DNA of 59,243 nt, from the NCBI RefSeq assembly GCF_000472925.1, contig NZ_AXAS01000055.1, positions 1-59,243 of the forward strand, given 5' to 3'. The notes under the pieces are model-generated. The model was not told where the DNA came from, did not search any database, and worked only from the letters and a program-made list of their open reading frames with translations. Origin of the DNA: Bradyrhizobium sp. Ec3.3 (GTDB lineage: Bacteria; Pseudomonadota; Alphaproteobacteria; Rhizobiales; Xanthobacteraceae). The translations under genes and the position numbers were made by a program. Below are positions 54,619-59,243 of this stretch, piece after piece; the first letter of the stretch is position 1; the number at the start of each line of letters is the position of its first letter.

Positions 54619-54716
54619 CGGCATCGCACACGGATCGCGCCGAGCCCTAAGCCGGCAATTACAATCGTTTCGTCCAATGCTTGTTGCTGCGCGATCGTCC
54701 TTGCGAGGTGCATATC

Positions 54717-55967
54717 ATGGTAAGTGACTCGCCCGATCTCAATATCGGAAACACAGCATTCATGCTTGTGTGTTCGGCATTGGTGATGCTGATGACACCC
54801 GGTCTCGCATTTTTCTACGGCGGTCTCGTTACAAAGAAGAACGTGCTGACGGTTATGATTCAGAGCTTCGCGTCACTGTGTTGGACGACCATACTCTGGT
54901 TCGCCATTGGTTATTCGATGTGTTTTGGACCGACGTGGCACGGAATAGTCGGTGACCCTACATATTTTGCGTTTTTGAACGGCATAAGTTTGAAGACGAT
55001 CTACGCCGGAAATGACGCGGGGATTCCTCTCGCGCTGCACTTCATATATCAGATGATGTTCGCAATCATTGCCCCGGCCCTAATTACCGGCGCATTTGCC
55101 AATCGGGTAACTTTCGGTGCGTACTTGCTCTTTCTGACCGCATGGCTGATCTTTGTCTATTTTCCGTTCGTTCACATGGTCTGGAGCCCGGACGGTTTGT
55201 TTGCAAAGATGGGTGTGTTGGATTTTGCCGGCGGGATCGTTGTACACACAACAGCGGGGTTTGGAGCTTTGGCCTCAGTCACATTCATAGGGCGCAGATG
55301 CGACAGCACCGATGCGCCTCACAATGTTCCGTTGATGGCACTCGGTGCGGGGTTGCTGTGGTTTGGTTGGTTTGGCTTCAATGCCGGATCGGAGATTGGC
55401 GTCGATTGGGTGACCGCCTCATCCTTTGTCAACACGCAACTAGCAGCTGCTTTTGCTGGATTCACTTGGCTTATTCTGGAGTGGGCCAACGTCCGACGGC
55501 CCAATTTTGTCGGCCTACTGACTGGTGCAGTTGCAGGTCTGGCGGCCATCACCCCCGCTGCGGCGTATGTGTCATTCGGTACCGCACCGGTGATCGGCGT
55601 TCTGGCGGGACTGGTCTGCTACTACGCCGTTGCGGTCAAGAAGGTTGCTGGGTGGGATGACGCGCTGGACGTGTGGGGAGTGCACGGTGTCGGCGGGGCG
55701 CTCGGCGCCATTTTGCTTGGAGTATTTGCGGCGAGGAGCTGGAACCCGCACGGTGCGACAGGCCTGTTGTCGGGTGGCCCTCGGTTCTTTCTTTGGCAAT
55801 GCATTGCCGTCATTGCATCCGCGGCCTGGGCGTTCGCCTTTACCTATGCTGCGCTATGGTGGATTGACCGCGTGACTTCGATTCGCGTGGATGCGGAAAC
55901 AGAGAAGTTAGGGCTGGACGTTCGTCTCCTTGGAGAAACAGCTTATTCGGAAGACAGGGGACCGTAA
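54717..55967 (+). CDS. amt: Ammonium transporter (Amt family)
   Basis: 416 residues, about eleven transmembrane helices. Start of the fold NTAFMLVCSALVMLMTPGLAFFYGGLV is diagnostic of Amt/Rh. The signature is seen as DFAGGIVVHTTAGFGAL, with GAGLLWFGWFGFNAGSE and the pore-His region WGVHGVGGALGAILLG. GAGGTG precedes the ATG at 54717. No glnK is seen next to it, unlike typical amtB operons, so PII control would be from elsewhere. Functionally it would retrieve ammonium, such as that released by the urease 35 kb away. Confidence 0.94.
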   Translation: MVSDSPDLNIGNTAFMLVCSALVMLMTPGLAFFYGGLVTKKNVLTVMIQSFASLCWTTILWFAIGYSMCFGPTWHGIVGDPTYFAFLNGISLKTIYAGNDAGIPLALHFIYQMMFAIIAPALITGAFANRVTFGAYLLFLTAWLIFVYFPFVHMVWSPDGLFAKMGVLDFAGGIVVHTTAGFGALASVTFIGRRCDSTDAPHNVPLMALGAGLLWFGWFGFNAGSEIGVDWVTASSFVNTQLAAAFAGFTWLILEWANVRRPNFVGLLTGAVAGLAAITPAAAYVSFGTAPVIGVLAGLVCYYAVAVKKVAGWDDALDVWGVHGVGGALGAILLGVFAARSWNPHGATGLLSGGPRFFLWQCIAVIASAAWAFAFTYAALWWIDRVTSIRVDAETEKLGLDVRLLGETAYSEDRGP

Positions 55968-56164
55968 TCGCCATCCTGCTGCAAGAGTTCGGGCAACGAA
56001 ACTGAAACAACAGCCTTCGCGTAATCGCTGCCGGCCCAGCCGTCCGCTCGCTCCCCACGAGGCGTCTGCCGCGAGCAACGCAAGACGTTGCCATGTGGTC
56101 TCGACGTCGGCGCCTCCCCAAGGGGAGGTAGGAACCGAAGACACCCAGGACTCTGATCTCGACG

Positions 56165-56950
56165 TTAAGAGAACGGCGTGATCGGTCGATCTTGGGGCAC
56201 CCCATCGACGTACAGGTCGACATGCTCGTTGTAGAAGCTGAGCAGGTTTTCGATCTTCGGGCACTCGGGAATTGGCGCTGGATAGCTCCACACGATATCC
56301 TTGACGAGCTTGTCGCCTACGCGAGCTGACCAGTAGCACGCCACGCCTTTATAAGGGCACCGCGTGGCAGAGTCGGTGGGCTCGAGCAGATCCATGCGCA
56401 CATCCAGCTTCGGAATGTAATAGCGGGTCGGCAGCCCAGTCTCGAAGAGGAGGATGGACCGGCGAGATTCAGCCAGTGTCACGCCTTCAATCTCCACGCA
56501 CACGTGCCTCGAGCTGTGAACTGTATCGACTCTTGTGTACGGATCTCGAGGATGAACAAAGACCTGCTCATCCTCCTCGAACCACGCATCCATCTCATTC
56601 CAGTAAAAAGTGAGGTAACCTACCAGTGCGGCTCGATCGGCAGTCGATTTGACGTAAGCGCGGGCCGCGTTGTGAGCGATGCGATCCTTTACGACCAGGC
56701 GCCAGCGAATGGTGTCCGCCGGTTGCTGCAACTGCTCCAGATACTCCATTCGGACGTCCGTAACCGGAAACCAGTAGGCCGGCGGCCGCTTCGTTTCATA
56801 GACGAGGAGAACGTGCTCGCTGTCGGCGATCAGCTTGCCACCAAAGTACGTCCGTACCCGGCGAGGGCTGCGTTCGATGTGTACCCCCTCCTTCAGCCGG
56901 GCCCGCTCCTCGGCCGCTGGAATCACGAGTCGTGCGAGTGTCTCATTCAT
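56165..56950 (-). CDS. Double DUF427 domain protein
   Basis: 261 residues, ATG at 56950, with AAGGGAGA before it. Two DUF427 repeats: VRTYFGGKLIADSEHVLLVYE with PPAYWFPVTDVRMEYLE, and VCVEIEGVTLAESRRSILLFE with TRYYIPKLDVRMDLLE, ending in CPYKGVACYWSARVG and DIVWSYPAPIPECPKIENLLSFY. It is a clear relative of the protein at 9455-10402, which has an added N-terminal and C-terminal tail. No function is established. Confidence 0.88.
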   Translation of the reverse strand: MNETLARLVIPAAEERARLKEGVHIERSPRRVRTYFGGKLIADSEHVLLVYETKRPPAYWFPVTDVRMEYLEQLQQPADTIRWRLVVKDRIAHNAARAYVKSTADRAALVGYLTFYWNEMDAWFEEDEQVFVHPRDPYTRVDTVHSSRHVCVEIEGVTLAESRRSILLFETGLPTRYYIPKLDVRMDLLEPTDSATRCPYKGVACYWSARVGDKLVKDIVWSYPAPIPECPKIENLLSFYNEHVDLYVDGVPQDRPITPFS

Positions 56951-57438
56951 CTGGAATCTCCCTTGTTCGGGGAAGACGGACCCGACAAGCGACGATGAGA
57001 TATGCCAGACCGCAAACTGGTGCTTGCGCTCCTCCGGCTCCTTCCGCGTGCGGCTTCTCGTCTTGCCTCTGCCCGGCCCGGCGCTGGCCGCATCGCCATA
57101 TCCAGGCTATTTCAGAAATCGCCAACCTGGTGCAGATTCGTCTGTATCCTTCGATGGCTGATCGAGCATGTCGGTTTCCTCGGCGACATGTCTCAAATCG
57201 CCACCCTAATTGACCCATCGCCATCAACAATTAGGATTCTACTTGCATGGAGTCCAGCATACAGCGCCGGATTTGAGCAAGACCAATCAAAGCGCGGCAA
57301 ACGACAAACAGTCAGTGCCGTGACGATCGACATATTCGGCTCGAGGAGGGACGCGACAATCCCGTCCGTGCGAAAGGCGCGTCCTCTGCGAGAGACGGTG
57401 CAAGTCCGACAAGCGGCGCTTGCAACATCGTGGAAGTT
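56951..57438. other. Intergenic, no credible gene
   Basis: A plus-strand frame of ~146 codons at 57002-57442 has no recognisable motif and overlaps the DUF417 end. I do not accept it as a gene. Confidence 0.4.
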
Positions 57439-57936
57439 CTAGGCAGTCCGTGATTTTCGAAGAGACTGCGGCAATGAGGCCAAGAACAACACGGCACAGA
57501 CAGAAAGCAAGACGATATCCTTGAATAGAAACTCGCCAGTCAAGTTCCAGGCCATTGGGTCAGTCGACAGGCTCCATATGACGACCCCCGGCGTCGTGAA
57601 GAAGAATGACCACGTGATCGCAAAGGTGACCACTCCCATCAGCGAACCGAGGGCTGACAAGATCGGGCTGAAAGCACCAGCCGCAAGCAGCGCTGCAATG
57701 GCAAATTCGACAACACCGAGGAAATACGCTTCTCCCCTGAGGCCGAATAGCGATAGCCACGAAATAAATGGACTATTGCTAATGAACTGAGCGATGCCCT
57801 GTGCCGACTGCAGCGTGAATTTTTGCATGCCAAACGACACAAAGATGATGACCATGACCCAGCGGAGGATAGCCAGTAGACGATAAGAGCCGCCTCCGTC
57901 TTCAGCGACATTGAAAGATGCTTTCATATCGGTCAC
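57439..57936 (-). CDS. DUF417 (YkgB-like) membrane protein
   Basis: 165 residues with the same four-helix pattern as the pair at 39-41 kb: IIFVSFGMQKFTLQSAQGIAQFISNSPFISWLSLFG, AYFLGVVEFAIAALLAAGAFSP, VVTFAITWSFFFTTPGVV and FLFKDIVLLSVCAVLFLASLPQSL. More divergent than the other two. Start could be the ATG at 57936 or a second ATG at 57927. Its upstream region shows no copy of the palindromic motif. Confidence 0.82.
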   Translation of the reverse strand: MTDMKASFNVAEDGGGSYRLLAILRWVMVIIFVSFGMQKFTLQSAQGIAQFISNSPFISWLSLFGLRGEAYFLGVVEFAIAALLAAGAFSPILSALGSLMGVVTFAITWSFFFTTPGVVIWSLSTDPMAWNLTGEFLFKDIVLLSVCAVLFLASLPQSLRKSRTA

Positions 57937-58669
57937 TTCTTTCCTTCCCGGTCCAATACCGATTTTGGCTGGGGCGCAGACGCGCCTTCCTTACAACCTC
58001 TACGCACTGGCAGCGCCGTCGTTACGTTGATCTACAGTTCGCCGGCTCACAATGATGTGCAGGAGTGGCGAACAGTTCTGACGGATCGGTGAAGCAGTAC
58101 TCCGCGCGCGTAGATGGTACGCAGGGCGATGTGCAGGGATTCTCGGCATTTCGAACAGCTAGGGGTGCTGGCGCTTTTGTGACCGGCGGGACGCCCCGCC
58201 ATGGCCAGCGTCGAAGAGACGTCAGCTCGCGGAGCCTTCATTGCCCTTTCACGTCCAACGCATCTCGCGCCAACAGGGTTTAAGCGCTACCGTCAAGCAT
58301 ACAAAATCGTAGAAGATCGTAGATTGGCGTACAAAATCGTGGCACGGGGGAGCGACTCGAACCCCCGAGGCTATCCGCTGGGCGAACTGCAGCACGGCGC
58401 CCATTGCGCACAAGTGCATCATTTCGACTGGTTGTCCGATTTGTTCGCCGTGATACGCTTTTCTACGACGAGGGCGTAACAGACCTGCCCGAGTAGCTTC
58501 CGCGGTATATGTTGGGATGAAGCCACGGAGATGAGCCAATATGGTCGATGTATTGCACGACGCCGTATAGTTCGTTTCTGGACAGAGCATTAGAAGCTCC
58601 ATTTCCAAATACCCCAAAAAATTTGGCGGGAATAGAGCTGTTTACATAACGAACTCAGCAGCTTAGTTG
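57937..58669. other. Gene-poor region near the island edge
   Basis: About 730 nt without a credible gene. It holds the DUF417 promoter, a short direct repeat (58300-58340) and ends at the tRNA-Gln fragment. Confidence 0.4.
58300..58340. repeat. Direct repeat TACAAAATCGT, two copies 30 nt apart
   Basis: TACAAAATCGT occurs at 58300-58310 and 58330-58340 with a partial third unit (AGATCGTAG) between. Purpose unknown; close to the tRNA fragment and therefore possibly related to recombination. Confidence 0.4.
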
Positions 58670-58716
58670 TGGCTGGGGCGGGAGGGATCGAACCTCCGAA
58701 TGGCGGAATCAAAATC
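58670..58716 (-). tRNA. 3' fragment of tRNA-Gln (UUG), likely att site
   Basis: The minus strand reads anticodon loop TTTTGAT, 3' anticodon stem TCCGC, variable loop, T arm GGAGGTTCGATCCCTCC, acceptor CGCCCCA, discriminator G and encoded CCA (ending at 58670). The sequence matches the 3' half of a glutamine tRNA, whose 5' end would be TGGGGCG. The DNA on the other side (58717-58760) has no D arm or acceptor strand, so this is not a whole gene. Such 3' halves are left by site-specific integration of genomic islands. Confidence 0.8.
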
Positions 58717-58718
58717 AG

Positions 58719-59184
58719 TTTGATTATTCAACAATTTCAAGGCGCATTTGGAAGAAAACACAGAATTACGCGTTAGCAATATCAATAGCTTGGCGGTTTT
58801 TTCCAAATGAACAGCGCGTCTGCGAGACGAAAATCGGTCCTCGAATTAGCTAACCGCAACTTCCGTGCTCAGTCCGTGAGCTGAGCCTCGAAGCATTCCG
58901 ACAGTCGCGGCGCGACGCCGGGTCAGTCCAGGTAAAGGCCGATCGCCGAGCAAGAGTGAGCCGGTTCAAGTCTACGTACCCAATCAGCAGGCGGCGTCGG
59001 GCCTCTGGCACTGAGACATTCGTGGGGTCGTTGGTTGCGCAAGCGGTGTCGCGACCATGGCGCGGCGGCCCTGGTCTGTCACCGCGCGGATGGTGCAGCC
59101 ACCTCGCGGGGCCTATCCTGGGAGAAAGGCTTGCCCTACCTTCCCCGCTGCAGGTGGCAGGCATGACAGCTGTGGAGGAAACCG
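58719..59184. other. No recognised gene beyond the tRNA fragment
   Basis: A minus-strand frame (58850-59197) shows no motif. The region may already lie outside, or in a second layer of, the island. Confidence 0.4.
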
Positions 59185-59243
59185 ATGCAAGAGGCACTCG
59201 TCGTCCGCCGCGAGACGCACATCCCGGCGCCGCGCGCCGCGGT
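59185..59243 (+). CDS. Start of a probable SRPBCC/AHSA1-family protein, cut by window edge
   Basis: ATG at 59185 behind GGAGGAAACCG gives MQEALVVRRETHIPAPRAAV and runs off the window. The pattern VVRRExHIPAPxxxVF is typical of the first strand and helix of AHSA1/SRPBCC (START-like) proteins, which bind hydrophobic ligands. Only 19 codons are visible, so this is tentative. Confidence 0.5.
   Translation, partial: MQEALVVRRETHIPAPRAA

Noticed and set aside
57002..57442. 146-codon plus-strand frame
   Set aside because: No motif, low-complexity Arg/Leu start, and overlaps the 3' end of a real DUF417 gene.
58341..58372. Second tRNA-like T-arm on the minus strand (GGTTCGAGTC with GC-rich flanks)
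   Set aside because: The stem does not pair properly (extra GCTC), and no anticodon arm or acceptor stem is present. Too degenerate to call a tRNA fragment, unlike the one at 58670.
1..59243. CRISPR array
   Set aside because: No regularly spaced direct repeats of 25-37 nt were seen and no cas genes are present; the only short tandem pair is at 58300-58340.

Overview
The window looks like an accessory, island-like stretch of an alphaproteobacterial chromosome, probably Bradyrhizobium or a close relative (Nitrobacteraceae). The basis is family recognition only: FixJ-type response regulators, HemA-type 5-aminolevulinate synthase, urease genes with an inserted HupE/UreJ gene, several small secreted proteins of a bradyrhizobial type, and high-GC codon use. 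No search could be run. Decayed mobile genes sit at the left end (rve-type transposase, IS110 fragment, two serine-recombinase remnants). A 3' tRNA-Gln fragment lies near the right end, as expected of an att site. Many pseudogenes lie between them.

Layout. 0-0.7 kb: transposase fragments and a DNA-ligase remnant. 0.76-4.1 kb: minus-strand operon for a SAM methyltransferase, two OsmC-family proteins and a flavin monooxygenase. 4.1-8.1 kb: debris, including serine recombinases, a frameshifted secreted protein and the two ends of a decayed histidine kinase. 8.4-12.7 kb: plus-strand operon for a haloalkane dehalogenase, a double-DUF427 protein, a MOSC/ferredoxin-reductase/[2Fe-2S] fusion and a VOC protein. 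13-14.1 kb: a small secreted protein and a FixJ-like regulator with Glu at the phosphorylation site. 14.5-19.8 kb: ureD-ureA-ureJ-ureB-ureC-ureF-ureG, with no ureE. 19.9-22.5 kb: a beta-propeller protein and two cytochrome P460 proteins. Divergent from these, 22.7-24.5 kb carries a sulfite-oxidase-like molybdopterin protein, a flavin reductase and a zinc-ribbon DUF6510 protein. 24.6-29.3 kb: DUF2171 protein, hemA, CGNR regulator and a disulfide-oxidoreductase-family flavoprotein.

29.3-53.3 kb is dominated by signalling genes: an HWE kinase, a receiver-only regulator coupled to an ECF sigma factor, an AraC regulator, a duplicated HisKA kinase/FixJ regulator cassette, a frameshifted GAF kinase, a 1828-residue Ser/Thr-kinase-like/AAA/GAF/PAS/histidine kinase, a MASE4 kinase and a frameshifted adenylate cyclase. 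Among them lie an alpha/beta hydrolase, DUF417 membrane proteins, and egtD and haloacid dehalogenase pseudogenes. 54-59.2 kb: cupin, ammonium transporter, another DUF427 and another DUF417 protein, the tRNA-Gln fragment and the start of a probable SRPBCC gene.

The most notable unexplained signal is a composite motif found three times: an ACAATCTCT block exactly 27 nt before a 7-2-7 palindrome of type CCATACC-TT-GGTATGG. Each copy lies about 150-240 nt upstream of a minus-strand gene (receiver/sigma pair, AraC regulator, DUF417 protein). It suggests a small local regulon, perhaps controlled by one of the NarL/FixJ-type regulators encoded here. Urease (ammonia release) and Amt (ammonium uptake) together hint at nitrogen scavenging, and the oxidoreductase modules at small-molecule oxidation or detoxification; both are inferences.
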